Shown here: positions 46,678-59,988 of the stretch, one piece after another
How positions within the stretch are numbered: position 1 is the stretch's first letter
Layout of the letters: each line of letters opens with the position of its first letter
From: Hydractinia symbiolongicarpus
Lineage: Eukaryota; Cnidaria; Hydrozoa; Anthoathecata; Hydractiniidae
NCBI RefSeq assembly: GCF_029227915.1
Contig: NC_079887.1
Span: 10,852,001-10,912,000 of the forward strand
Direction of reading: 5' to 3'
DNA: 60,000 bases
The notes under the pieces: generated by a model
The model's database searches: none
Seen by the model: only the letters and a program-made list of their open reading frames with translations
Told to the model about the DNA's origin: nothing
Position numbers and translations under genes: made by a program

Positions 46678-49600
46678 ATGTCAATACTGTTTGACCATGA
46701 TGAGGATCCCACACAAAAAAGAAAGAAAAGGTATTCTCAGAAACAACGTCAGTCGTCAAGTAAAGAAACAGCAAGCAACTATGATGACTTGCTTGTATTT
46801 GGATATCATTGTAAACTGTTTCGTGATGATGATGCTGCAGAGGATATAAACAGAGGCAAATATTTAATTCCTTGGATGGGAAACAAAGATCTTTTGATTG
46901 ACAGGTACACCTAATTACTTAAAATAACCTTCAAGTTTCACAGGATTTATATTGCCAGAACTAGATTGTGCAAATTGAGCAGTTTTCTATTCTATTCTAT
47001 ATATCTTAAATTCACAAAGAATCATATATTTGTGACCTAATGACTTTTTCAGTATAAATGGCTTGTGTAGTAGTAATAAAAATTTTGCAAGAATTTGTTC
47101 TTGTAAATTATATATATACCCTAAAATATTTGGTGAACATTAATTTTTTTCCAATTGAGAAAAAATGCAAAATTTGCGCAAAAGACAGTGTAGCTCCTGA
47201 AAACTTCTTGAAATGTAATACACTCATGGAAAACACTCCTGGAAAACACTCCACCTTGTTAAAAGCTCCCACATGTGGTTTCATTAGGGATCACAGATTA
47301 ATCTATTCAATTCATGGATTTATATTTGTTTCTTGTTGATAGTGGAAATTTTTCAAGCCACCTGACTTTTGTTTCATTTTAATATATTTGTTATTCTTCA
47401 TGGACATTTATACTTAAAATTGTATATCTTTAAAGTAGCCACTTTGCAACTGAAATTTCCATAATATTCTGGTAAATGGAATGTTCTCCTGGAAAAAACT
47501 CATGAAAAGTTGCAAAAATAGGAAAAACTCCAGAAGAATATTTTTTATATATATCTATATTTTTTATATATATCTATAGTGTTTGTCCAGGTTTGGTTTA
47601 CTTTTTTTTCTTATTGAAATTTCTGTTTTGTCAATTGAAATTACTCCTGGAAAAAGGTCAGAAGTCCGGTACAAGTCAGGGAATTTACTTCTGGCAAATG
47701 ATTGGCCAACCTGCTGGCAATTAGTTCCCGTATTTGCATTTATAAAGCCTAAAGTTTGTACTTCAATTAGTTGTTTGTCCCACAAGTAGTGGCAAAGTTT
47801 AATTAAAGACTATGCATATATGGTCCATTTGTATATGGGTTAAATTTGTTTAGCTAGTAGCAATTCATGGCTTGCTATTTTCTCATTTCTCAGAATTTGC
47901 TCTCTCCTTGTTGATAGGCCTGAAAGTTTTTCCTTCCAGTTGGAGCCTTTTCCGCCAGCAGTACACAAGCCACAAAGTCGCTCTAAGTAATAGCAGTGAA
48001 CCTAATACAATCTTAGAATACCATTAGATTAATTTAAGTTTTATCTATATTTTAAGATATGACTGCCGTGGCCATCTTTATCGACTTGAAGATTTTGACT
48101 TTAAACATTTCCCAGGAAAGACAACTGGGTTGTCCACGGAGGAGATGGATATTGAAAGTGTTTGTGATGAGGAGCGATACAAGGATTTAACACAAGATAT
48201 GATAGAGGCTAACATACTGGAAGGTAAAATATACAATATCTTGTATATGTAGACTTTAGAATGTTTTTCTAATGAGTGAGAGGATATGTGGACCAAAATT
48301 ATTTCTTTTAAAGATATTTAATTATTTGAGCTGTAGTCAACATTTACATTTTTTTAATTCTTGTTGGAAGAGTATCAAGATATTCTCAGGTAATAAAAGG
48401 CTGACAAAAAAATCTGATCCTTCTTATTAATAACATCACCCCCTCAACCTTTCAATTGGCCGTACACAATATGTTACCTCTTAGATTGCAGTTTAAGAAC
48501 TTAAGAACGAAGAACGGTGATAGAAAAGCTTTTTTAGATCCCATTTTAAAAACTGAAGAACAAAGAATGGTGATAGAAAAATGGTAATTGATTTAAGGTG
48601 TTCCCAGGCCACATCTATATGGTGGTTTACTTTGTTACAGAGTACCGAAATTTTTGCGAACTGACTTTACTTTTCTAATTCGAACCCTGTATTATCCGTA
48701 ACTGGTATTTTAGAGGAGGAAGAGAAACGTAGCCATGCACTTTATGATCCAAACACAGCATATCAAAGTATAGGATATTCATATGGGGAGAGCAATAACG
48801 ATGGAAAAACATTATCAGAGTACAAGTTTGATAATGAAACATATGTTCAATATTGTCAGTACTATGGCTACGATCCTGATGATCCCAATATTAAAGCATA
48901 TTTTCAAGGTAAGTTACTAAGATGAATTAAAATACTATTAATTGTAGGGCTCATTGAGAAAGTAAACATTTATAAGTAGCCAACTTTGTAAATAAAACTA
49001 AATACTTAATGATAAAAAATAATGAAATAAATTCATATTTATAATGTATATAATATATATATTAATTTGTGAATTTTGTTCAGGCTGGAATAAAATAGAC
49101 AACAGTTTGTTTTGCATCTTCAAAGGAGACCTGTTAGATTTAAATAACCAAAAGCTTTTTACATAAGCAAGATAACATAATCATTTAGCAAGTGTCACAT
49201 ATTACTGTGGCTACTTTGCCTCCCAAACAGACAGATAGAAATTCCGTTTTAATGTACAAGACTTTATTACTTAAAAATGTCCTGATGTATTTTTTAAATG
49301 ATAATTTACGCAGTGTAACATTTTGCAGGTATTGTTAATATTTGTCGTTAGGAAAAATGATCCTGGAAAATCATTAAACTTTGACAAACTGATGGCATAA
49401 ATGATATTTTCATACTGAGTGGTAATCATGTTTCAAAGGGAATCTTAGTCTGAATTTTTCATGATAACAATCCCCAATCCATCAAGTGCGATCACAAAAA
49501 AATAATATATACCTCAGGTAATAGAAAGAAAACAACAGAGTAATGGTATGGTTTCTATGTCCCCCGTTTAATTTAAAGTTATTTTTAGTGCTAAGGTCAA

Positions 49601-52600
49601 CCTGATGTAAGATATTAAGTTTGCACATCTTTTATAAGAGCAAAATTGTTTGAAGCAGCATGTAAATTATATAGGTGTATTGGCAAATTTCCCATTTCTC
49701 AGATAAGTCAAATGAATATTGCAATTTTCAACTGTTGCCTTTTTTCCTTTCTGTTTAGGCCAAGGCTATCAATATGACTATGAAAGGCCTCCTCCTCCAC
49801 CAACTGTATCGACTGCTACAGAAAATGCTGATAAATCTAAAGTTGAGTTAGAAAAATTTGAACCTCCTGAAGGGCTGGAAATACCTGACAATATTGAAGT
49901 GGTACGTAGAGATTGCATCGGGCTAACTTCTTTTCCTCTGCAGTATGCGCTCTGTGTATTAAGAATATTTGCGCTGATATGTTGTATGCTGCAATATATG
50001 CTAAGACCTATGCGGTATCTGTTACACTGGCATGTTTTTGGATGGGTGAAGCTGTGCTCTTCGAAGTGCAAGACAAAATTTATTGCAGTTCATTAAAGAA
50101 GTTATCTGTGTAAGTATAGTTATCGTTTATATATTTTGTTTGACTATAATGTTGCATAATAATTTACCTGACATTTTTACTGGGATCTAAAAAAGTGATC
50201 ATGGAATGTTGACCGGCCATGTAAGGTATGCTTAGTTTGTCAATAATATTTTCTTGATTTTAATTGCTGTTTTCATTAATTTGTTTTTATCTTGTTCCTT
50301 TAAATTTATTTTAGATTGTTATGGTGCATGGGCATTTGTTAAAAAAATGTAGAAGAATAATTTGAGTTGGCTAAATCTAGTGGGATGTACATAGAAATGA
50401 TTTGAAAATCAGAGGAAACACTTATCATTTGTTCAATAACTCCTTTCCCTTTCAGATTACTCAAACTAAGAAAAAAAATACAAATTTCATAAGTGTTTGT
50501 TAACAAGTAAGCATAAGGTTTGTATTTCGGAAAATCGGTCTCTGTGTTCATTCTCAAACAAAATATATATTGTCTATTTTCATGAAGTAAATATTGTGAC
50601 GCAATTGTCAGTTAACAGAAGTTACTGAAGAAAGTGTAAACAAAGTAGCCTAAATAGTGGTACCAAAATTTTGTGCAGTATTAAGGCACAAAAGCAATGT
50701 TTACTTTCGTTTATTTTTCAAATTTATTCTCTTTTTTCATTGAACTGAACTTAAATCAAATTTATTTTCTTCAGAGATGGCAAAAGATGTTAATAATTGC
50801 AGTATTTGTCCTCGAAATAAATCATCAAATGAAGTAGTTTGATTACTGGGAGGGTCCTGTTTTGCCTATAACAAATTCATGTTCCAAATGATTTCCTGTT
50901 GACTGTGGTTTGGTTCGATCTCATGCTAGCATTTATTTATTCATTAATATAGAGCAATCTCTGTATTGAATCTAAACAAGTTTCCATGTGAATTTAAACA
51001 AGCTACCTTACATGTAGGATTATCTAATTGACACTTGACATAAAATAACCTTTGTACGACCAAAAAAATTCAAGCAATACCTTTTGAATTAAATTCTTAA
51101 GTCAAATTTACTGGAAAGGTGATATCAACAAAAGTCAACAAGACATGGAAAACTAACATACCATTAGAATGACAGCAAAAATTCATCAATCAAGCAATTA
51201 ATCAATCAATCAATCATCATGTATTGTGAAGACATGATCAAGCAAGTGCAAAGTAAATGAAGACATAAATATGAACAAAGGATCATGTTGGAGAAGTCTG
51301 CTACTGTGGTGCCATGTGGCGCAATGCAAAAAAAAAGCATTGTGAACAAAGCTACTAGTCAAATGTTTAAACCATAAAGTGTGATGTTAGAAGAGTTCAG
51401 TTTTGGTTGTTTTACTAGTTTTTTAGATCATAGAAAGGAAAATTTAAATGCGAAAGGTTTCTTGTACAGTCTTAGTGTTTAACCAACACTAAAATAAGTT
51501 TATGATCTGCGAGATTTTAAGATAAGTACATGGTTTTATTGGTTAAAATGCTAGATTATCTGTCGAGAAGCTTCATCAACACCACTAAGAAGGTTTTTGC
51601 ATGCAAATTGTCTCAGAACTTTGTTTCAATTTTTTTTCATTGAAGCACTGTTACCCCAGAATCGGGTATGTAAGTATGGTACAAAAGAAAAGCAAACAGT
51701 GAATTTAATGTTGTCAAATGATGAAGCATTTTGCGAAGTTATATCTGGTTTGAACTGAAACCTTCATTTTAAAACTAACATTGTCTCTTTTTTTTTTAGC
51801 CGGAAACTCGAAAAATGCAATCCATTATTGAGAAGACAGCATTTTTTATTAGCAAACAAAGTGGACAAATGGAGATCGTCTTAAAAACGAAGCAATCAGG
51901 AAATCCTCAGTTCGCGTTTCTTAACTTTGACAATTATTTAAATCCCTACTACAAGTTCATTCTTGGAAAAATTAAGGAAGGTGTATTTAAACCAGCAGAG
52001 GAACCAGCTAAAGAAGGTTTGTGTGAATACTCTTGTTTAATTAAAATATTCATCATGTCAGCGGAGAATCCTGTGTCACCACTACAAACTTTATAAGGGT
52101 ACAGAAAATTTACTTTTGTCTTGCTCTTTCAAAATGTGACATCTAGAAATTCTATTACCAGACTGTCAAAGTTATTTCTCTTGTCAATTTACTGTAACTC
52201 TGAACTAAAAAATAAAATTTACCCGTCAAAGAATATTACGATGGCTTTCTTTTGATTTTATCTGTTAGACATAATTCCGTAGCATCAGGATTAATATTTA
52301 TGTTTTGTAAATTAGAATTAAAGAATCAAAAGGATTCTGAAAATGAAACAAGTGATGAAGATGATGACGATGGAGAACTGCACCCTTTGCTTCAAGCACA
52401 TCGCAGACCTGTCGTGAAAAAGGAAACTTCACCTGAACCAGTAAAAAACACTTACATTCCAAAGACGAAAACAACTGGTAGGGTAGAGGATCTAGCCAAG
52501 GTTTACTTCTCAACAAAATATACCCAAAACGAGACAGAACAAGAAAAAGAGGAAAGTTATGATCAGCACTACAATGCACCAAGTCACCCATCAAACAACA

Positions 52601-55600
52601 ATATTAATTATGATTATAGCCCACAAGCAGACCAGTTTCAGTATGGACATCAAAACTCTTATAATGAACCTGTTCCTCCTCCTCCTCAACCATATATGAT
52701 GACACAACCCGAAATTCCACATATGATACCACCCACGTCACCTCCACCACGTCCCATGCAAAGTGAGATGTTTGCACCACAGCAACAAATTGATCAATTT
52801 CCACCAGACCCCAGATATTTGCAGGGAGGAATGTTTCAACATCCAACAGCATTATTGAGACCAAATCCTCCATTTCAACAAGCCATACCTCCAGCTCAAC
52901 ATGTATTTTCTAGTTCACAACCTGTTCTTTTACCACCTGGAGTGGATGTGCCGCCTGGCGTTCCTATAGGTCCGATGCAGCCACCTGGGCTTAACTTGCA
53001 AAGACCGACTCTACCAACTTATCAAAGTAAGGTTATTTTATTTACACAGAGTTTTCAACAGCACTTCTAGATTCATTCTCTGTTTAGAATGAATCGGATG
53101 TGCCTACGTATGCAAAACATCTGGATAAACTAACTGAGCTCATCACTAACATTTTGCAGCACATAGTATTGTGGGTTGGTCTGCTGCTCCCAGTTCTGGG
53201 GTCCCGGATTGAATCCAGCTCGCTGCCAGGCAGTATGTTAATAATGAGCAAAGTAGTTCTTTTTCAATATGACTTACACAGACTATACTCACCTGTCATG
53301 ATCAGAGGTTCGATCAGGGTGAAGCATTCTCTGTTGAGAATGAAATATATGGATATGCCATGATAAAGATTCACCTATGTTGACACACCCTGAGTTCATC
53401 ACTAACATATTGCCTCACATAGTGCAGTGGGTTCATCTGCAGTTCCCAGTTCTGGGGACCACTGATCAAATTCGCCTGCTGTTAGGCAGTATGTTAGTGA
53501 TGAGCAAATCTTCTTCAATAAGCACTTTTAGAATATATGGGTTTTACTTTAGATTTAATAGCTAATTCTGTATTTTATGCCTGTAAATTATCGTTTAAAA
53601 TCTAGATAAAAAAAATACACAACATCTAATTTGTGATTTGTTGTGGTTATGTTTATTCTTCAAAACATATGATAAAAAATTCATTTTAATATTGCATATT
53701 CCGTGTGTAATCAAAAAGTTTGAAATAGTGGCTGTTAAATCCAATTGGGAATTTAATTAAGGATCTCCCAAGTTCATTATCGTATCTGTAGCATTTTGCG
53801 TGTTTATTCCAAAGCCATTGCCACTGATTGTTTCTTCAGATCTCCCAGTAACTAAAAATTTAATAACAAGTATCCATACTTCTAATAAAACGAAAGAAAC
53901 AGTATACATGATACCACTACTATTTTATGTGTAATATGGTGGTTTAATTTCCAAAATATTAAAAGTTCAAGATAAATTACAATTGAAAATTAATGGCTAT
54001 GAAGAATGCTGGATTGCACTCTAATATATAAGAATTGATTCAAACGAATATTTAGTAATATCCATTTGTCCAATATCAAAAAGAAATTATTGTTTGTAGG
54101 CAAGGATTAATTACTTTTGATATAAGACATTTTCATGACTGTATTTGGCGACTAAGACAAGTCGTTGGTATTAAAACAAGTTATTGTTTTGCCATGTTTT
54201 CACTAGTTTATCATTATCGCGAAAAATATTTGAATGGAACGATTTTTGAAACATAATAACATTAGAATGCGTTGTTTAAAAACTCAAAGGAAAAAAATTT
54301 TTTAAAACAAGAAGTAAAATTGTTGAAAAACGCATTTCAAGGAGCGTTATAATTTTAATTTAACTTTATTTGTGGTATAACTATAAACTTTATTTAGAAC
54401 TAACCTTTTAACTGTGGAGTTTGATGTCATGTAGAAAGTTACAAAATAGTTTTGCTTTATGAAGTTGTTTTGAACCTTTCATTGAGTGTTACATGTGTAT
54501 GTTTTCACCTGTTTTCAGCAACCTTTTATCACTATTTTGAGCTATTTATTGCGTTTATCTTCTACATCACTTTGTTCACTATTTGGTAAACTAATCCTCC
54601 AGTTCCCGCCATTATGAGACAGGGTGACCACTCCTCCTTAAATTCCTTTAATAACCTTAGAAAAAGAAAATCTCCTTAAAAGTACTTAAATATACTTAAA
54701 ATATGAAATTTTAGCTATTCTCCTTAATTTCTCCTTATTTCTTAATTTTTCTGATCGTAACTTTTTTGGAAATGTGTTCATGGATTGTTTATCACCAGTG
54801 AAATAAAACATTTCTCTGTTACCTGAAACCCTTTATCTTCTCTCTTTCAGGGGATAATTTATATGTATATTTGTATAATATGTATAATTTTCTTATCATA
54901 GAATATAGTATGTAACATTGATAGGGAAATAAAATTGGTTTTCTTCTTAATTATTTTTCTCCTTATTTTTTATTTTGTTTTTCTCGTTCGCAGCAAAATA
55001 TCCTTAAAAAAATGTCAATTTGTCTCCTTAATTCTCCTTAATATCTTTACTTTTGTTCTCATTTTATTAGTGGTCACCCTGTGAAAGTTTTTTCAATATT
55101 TTGTGCTCCGAATATTGAGAATTGCACTCTAAATCCGAAATATGATGTATATCCTACTTCTTTTAGCCAATCACGTTCGACATATTTTTCGTACTAATAA
55201 TAGGTTTTAGATAAAACAACATCACTATGTTTGTATATTAGATACACCTCCTATCGTTCCAAGACAACCTTATGTAGGCGGTATACCAGGACCTTCAGCC
55301 AATCAAACACTACCTCAACTCGCCCATGACGTACATCCTAAATTTCAACCAATTGATGATGTCAGCTTGTTGCCACCGGGAGTAGAAGTAGAAAGAAGTA
55401 AGCCCGATTTTTGTTCATTAATATTTGACCTGGATGTGAATTCGATCAGTAGAATTTGAGACAAAATTTGGATGAAAGTACTAGCATAAATTTACGCATT
55501 CTAAGAATATTCGCAAGTTCCATAACAAAAACATCATCCAATAGAAAAATTATCAATATTAGAAGTGGTGAAAAAAGTCAGGAGTATTCAAAAGAAATGC

Positions 55601-58600
55601 TTTTTTTGCATTTTTATTAAATTCTGATTCCTAGCTGTATTTGCACTGTTGTATTTCAGTTGTGTCGGAGCATTTCTACGTACTTTATTATATTATTTAT
55701 TATTGTTCAATTGCAAATTGTCAGGAAAAATATGCAAAAGCCAAAATCTTTGGACCCTCCAGAACGGTATCAGTCTATGCTATGTTAAAACTACGTATTT
55801 TTTACTGTGTGCACTGTATTTGTAAATCAAGTGAGGAGATTTGAGTTAAGGTCGCAGCCACCTTGTTTTTTTTTTAAATCTTTGACTAAAGTTTGTTACA
55901 AAAACTTTTTTTTCGCCACTTGTTAAGCAGATAGGATTGCTAAAAGAGATCTAACCAATCTACATTGAACTTAGTACACAGATAATGTTGTTTGTTTATT
56001 TTGTGTTTGTTTTTTTTATTTTTTGGTTAATAATTGGTTAATAATTTTTGTTTGGTGAGAACATGAAACATTATACATATAACAAAATGTACCAAGTGTC
56101 AGGTGTAATTCGTAGGTGACAACATACCTTTTGTTTCTTTTCATTTATTGTTATTTCTTTTCCATAGATTCTTTGGAACAACCAAGCCTTCCGCCACCTC
56201 CACCTCTACCACCACCGCCAAGCATTGAGGAAATCAAAAAACAGGTTTTGCAAACGCCAGCTTCAAATACTTCATCACATCAACCAAGTGAGGATCAAGT
56301 GAAGCATGGCCCTACTCCTTTAGAGAAAATACTCGAGAAAAACACACGTCGATACGAGCCGTCGCCGTTACTGTCGGAGATACTACAGAAGAGAAGTGTT
56401 AACACCAATCAAGAAATTGTCAACAGCGATAGAACAGAAGACACGTCGTCGTCTTCTAAAGACGTAGAACAAGGCTATGTCCTTCATCCTGACACTTATA
56501 ATGCGTACAATAAGAGATTGCCTGAAGAAACTATAGAATATGGTAATTCAACAGACAATACGAATGACTCGCCCTCACTTTTTTACCAAACTGAGGACGA
56601 GTCGCTAGATGAGACACAATTTTCTGTTGTTAGAAAACCTGTGTTATACCCTACCACGTCAAAGGAGAACTCGCCGCCACCAATCCAAAAGACTTCACAT
56701 GCAGCTAAAACTCGCTCTAAAAAGATAAAGAAAGAGAGTTCTAAAACGCAGTTAGACTCTCCTTTTGACGTCATGCAGAAAGCTTTGAAAGCTATCCAAC
56801 AACCGGTGGTAAATACTCCTCCACAGATGCCTACTTCAACTAAGACTGGGGAAGTGGTTCCGCCCAGTTCCGATTTGCAAAGCGTTATTGATAGACTTGC
56901 ACTATATGTGGCAAAAAATGGAGAAGAGTTTGAGGCAGGGATAAAAGAGAAAAATGATCCGCGCTTCGATTTCTTGAACCCTTGGAATATATACCACAAT
57001 TATTATCTACAGAAGAAAAAAGAGGATGTGAATGAAATCGAAAAACAAAAGAAAGAAGGTATTATGACGTCATGATACAGTCTTTGCAAGACTCTCCCAT
57101 TTCTTTTTTCCCATTCCAATATTTCCCATTCCTAATATTTCCCATTTCCAATATTTATGTTGTCTCATTTGCAACGTGCTTTCCTCACAATTATTAAATG
57201 AATGACATGCATTAGTATGATTCGTGGTGCAGTTTGAATTTTAAACTTCAATTGAAGTTAAAAATATATGTTTTTTTTTATATTTTTACCTTTGTTGAAA
57301 AAACTGAAAACCGTCTATGTTGATAATTGTAAGACTAAAAAAAGGGATAGAATGGTTTAAAAGTAGAAACAACTATTAAGCTCAATAATTTTTTCAAAGC
57401 CAGGGCAGGAGATGCAAACCTTAGTGTAAAGGAACAGTTTGCAAAGAGGTTTATATTTTCTCCTTCATAGATGAAGAGCGGAGAAAAAGTCTCAAGGTTA
57501 GTTTCGGATTAAAAAGCAAAGTGAAGCCGGCAGTAGTAGCAAAGACTAAAGCTGTCGCTCACACTGCTGCTATTTTTAACGCACATGATGACGACGACGA
57601 AGAAGGAGATAGTAGCGAAAGTAAAGATGGCTTCCAACCGAAAAGAGGTTTGTGTTTTGGTGTAGTTTATCATCTAGCATTTTGTCTGTCTTGTGTATTC
57701 CACTTTTTATTTTTTCATATAATTTTACCCTAAATATTCTTAAAAACTTTGTGGACAATTTTGACTGACCAGACTAATGAACTGCAGAAAGAGCGTCTAA
57801 GAAACCAGAATGTTGACTTAAAATACCATGCGCGGAAGAATAAAAACCATCAAGAAACTTACTGCATAGGGGCAAACAAAAAAGTGGAAGGGGTTTGGGG
57901 CTTTTTATTTACTTGATTTGCCTTGTTTTGTTTTGCTTTGTTTCTACTAAAAATAGAATCATAATCTTTGTTTTTGTATTTTTTACTTAAAATTTTTGAG
58001 TGTGACTAAGACTACATATTGGACTTGTGTGCATGTAGCGCAGGCTACCCCATGGTGACAAACGCATGTCACAAAACGCTTAGAGATGCAAATTTGTTTA
58101 TAAGAGAATGATAACATGCCTTATCAGGGTAAAGTTCGTCAGAGAAAGCCTTTATTACCTTTTGCCTAGAACGTTAATAAAATTGATATAAATGTGGAAT
58201 GTGTTATAGAAACAGAAATGAAGAAGAAACTACAAAAGCAAATCGAGGAGAAAGAAAAACTTTTACGTCAACTGCAAGAGCAGGCGTTGCTGCAGCATAA
58301 AATTTCTGAAGTGAATCGACAAGCTGGTCGTTTTTCACAACAAACACTCACTCCACAACAACAAGCACATTTGAAACGAAAACTTCAGACAGATAACTTG
58401 AAGAAAGAGGGTAAGTCACTATGTGCTGAGGTTGATATGTTTCATTTTTATTCTCTGTTCATAAATATTTCTGAGTATTCCAAACACTCGTCCTCTTCCC
58501 CCTCCTTTCCTTCCTGTTCATTTTTCCACGAATGGTGGAGAGAGAACAAATTCGAAATCTTATATACCTTAAGGGAATCAATTTTGACAAAATATTTGCC

Positions 58601-59988
58601 TAATTTTCGCTAATATTTTGCGAGAATTGAATTTCGCGATAGAATTTGCTTACATTTTTTCTCGATTTATACCGTTGTCAGGAACTTTTTTTGTGAAAAA
58701 TACAAAATAAAGACTGCTAAAGTTGAAATTTATGAAATATGATTTACCTAGCAACTATGTAGATAGTTTTAAAATTAGTGTGAATTGTTTTTAGAAGAAA
58801 AAAAATCTTCTCAGATAGCGATTTTCCCTAATATTTTTCGCAGGAATTTTGTATATTTGTATTACAGAGTAAAGAAAAAATGCTGCTCTTTGCAAAACTT
58901 TCCTTTTTTTCTCATTTTAACTTTTGTTTTATCGTAGATGCTTCACTCAAGGATAAACGACAAAAGAAGGCTGCATCGTTTGTTGAGATGTTAAAGCAGA
59001 ACAAATTTGGAGAGAGTGCCAGGTTAGGATTTCCTGCTTTTTTTCCTTTTTGTCCTTAATTAGGCTAAATTTCTAGAAACTTTATGACTTATTACATTTT
59101 GTAGGCTATTATGTCGCCTGGCTTTGGTTACAGTCTAAAAATTATGTTTTTAATTTTCAAAATCTTGGAATATACTCACGAATTTTGTAAACACAATCGT
59201 AAAAGCCGTTTCCATCTAAGTAATCCGCACACGAAACTTGTCAAAAATTAGTTTTCTGTGTTTACAGCGACATTCGCACTTCAGACCTTAGTTTATTTGA
59301 AGTGGTTGGTTCACAATGCGCACGCGCCCAGCGAATTTTCGACGGGGTTTACTTGGTCTACACCCATTCCAAAGTAAAAAGTAAAACTTTTGCAGCCTGT
59401 CGCCTGCAGAGTTCCTGCCAAGTGATGCTGTTTAGTCATTTCAGTAACAACCAAAAATATTGACCAAGATCATCTAAGATCACCTAGCTACCATCTTCTC
59501 TACATAGATACATCTAGCTAGAATTTTTTCATATAGAATCATCTAGCTAAGATCTGCTCCATATAGAATCTTCCAGTTAGGATTTTTTGTTGATCTAGAA
59601 TTTTGTAGGCCCACATTTTTACTTGAAGTTAAAGCGTAAGTGATTATTATAATTATCACGACGTGTACAAATCTGTCACTTTTGGAATATTTTGGTCGCC
59701 CACTTTTCCTTAAATTTTTACCAACAGTCATAATACAAAAATAGCCTCCTTTTCCTGATAGCTTTTCAAGAGTTTCCGATTATATTTTTTTTCTTTCACG
59801 AAATGTGTAGGGCCTCATGGCAACTTGAGCAATCACTTTACGTCATAGTAAATCTCGACGTTGTGCCGTTGTTTTGCTCAAAAACAACGGCACAACGTAA
59901 TAAACTAGTTTGCTTATAGTGAAAACTCTACCGACGAAGATGCAACTGTTGATGATCTGTTAAGAAAACGACATTTCAAGGAGACAGA
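46678..59988 (+). CDS. SFSWAP: SFSWAP (suppressor-of-white-apricot) splicing regulator, exons 1-12, 3' end outside window
   Basis: Exons: 46678-46904, 48057-48223, 48714-48908, 49759-49901, 51800-52016, 52316-53026, 55242-55397, 56168-57058, 57471-57647, 58210-58410, 58938-59022, 59920-59988. All have GT-AG borders and agreeing phases, giving about 1,079 residues. The N terminus has the DRY_EERY region ([15 protein letters not shown] ... [20 protein letters not shown] ... DEERYKDL). SURP1 lies at about 249-300 ([16 protein letters not shown] ... [15 protein letters not shown]). A Pro/Gln-rich linker follows, then SURP2 at about 841-892 ([16 protein letters not shown] ... [15 protein letters not shown]), an acidic [12 protein letters not shown] tract and a Lys/Gln coiled coil. 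The order matches the animal SWAP family; the RS domain must lie to the right. The family regulates alternative splicing in the nucleus. A TTTTAG at 46660 suggests the ATG exon follows a 5'UTR intron. Confidence 0.95.
46905..48056 (+). other. SFSWAP intron 1
   Basis: A 1.15-kb intron. Retention adds YT and then TAA directly after the LIDR of exon 1. CTCCTGGAAAA-type motifs recur at about 47229, 47239, 47491 and 47645. No exon or element was recognised inside. Confidence 0.6.
49902..51799 (+). other. SFSWAP intron 4
   Basis: A 1.9-kb intron of AT-rich sequence with a short ATCA run at about 51187-51220. The open frame that runs from exon 4 into this intron is read-through, since exon 4 ends at GAAGTG|GTACGT and continues in phase with exon 5. 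Confidence 0.7.
51800..52016 (+). CDS. SFSWAP: SFSWAP exon 5: SURP domain 1
   Basis: The exon opens in phase 0 after a T8-AG acceptor with [20 protein letters not shown] and runs through [20 protein letters not shown] to a GTTTGT donor. The SURP core (helix with I-x2-T-A-x-F, then F-x-F-L-x3-x-x-LNPYY) is complete. In this family SURP modules bind splicing factor partners. Confidence 0.92.
53074..53560 (+). repeat. Tandem pair of tRNA-like SINE units in SFSWAP intron 6
   Basis: Two related units start CATTCTCTGTT at 53074 and 53325 (period 251). Each has TAGT-x2-TGGGTT, an A-box-like motif, then CCCAGTTCTGGGG. In unit 1, GGATTGAATCC follows, a near B box. Both go on with GGCAGTATGTTA-TGATGAGCAAA. 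Unit 2 has lost its B box. Confidence 0.55.
54620..55081. mobile_element. hAT-like MITE in SFSWAP intron 6
   Basis: Ends CAGGGTGACCACT and AGTGGTCACCCTG are perfect 13-bp inverted repeats. CTCCTTAA-type subterminal motifs repeat on both sides. The CAGGG terminus suits hAT elements, but no clean 8-bp duplication was seen. The 462-bp interior is non-coding. Confidence 0.65.
56168..57058 (+). CDS. SFSWAP: SFSWAP exon 8: polyproline tract and SURP domain 2
   Basis: The 891-nt exon starts [19 protein letters not shown] and carries a long Ser/Thr-rich low-complexity part with a [10 protein letters not shown] basic patch. It ends with the second SURP ([20 protein letters not shown] ... [18 protein letters not shown]). 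The donor is GAAG|GTATTA, weaker than the other donors. If it is skipped, translation stops five codons later at 57073-57075. Confidence 0.9.
59460..59600. repeat. Degenerate tandem repeat in SFSWAP intron 11
   Basis: Segments of ATAGAATCATCTAGCTA-AAT recur about every 35-40 bases (near 59465, 59505, 59535, 59565) with heavy change. Confidence 0.5.
59858..59898. repeat. Perfect 18-bp hairpin just upstream of SFSWAP exon 12
   Basis: Arms ACGTTGTGCCGTTGTTTT (59858-59875) and its exact complement (59881-59898) flank the loop GCTCA. The 3' foot is 21 bases before the first base of exon 12 (59920), over the likely branch-point/polypyrimidine zone of intron 11. Confidence 0.9.

Noticed and set aside
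49719-50096. 125-codon plus-strand frame as a separate gene
   Set aside because: It is SFSWAP exon 4 (49759-49901) with read-through of introns on both sides; exon 5 joins in phase at GTG|CCG.
52298-52873. Two minus-strand frames under SFSWAP exon 6
   Set aside because: Antisense of a firmly supported coding exon; low-complexity sequence keeps the frames open.
56583-56999. 138-codon minus-strand frame
   Set aside because: Antisense of SFSWAP exon 8 including the SURP2 domain.
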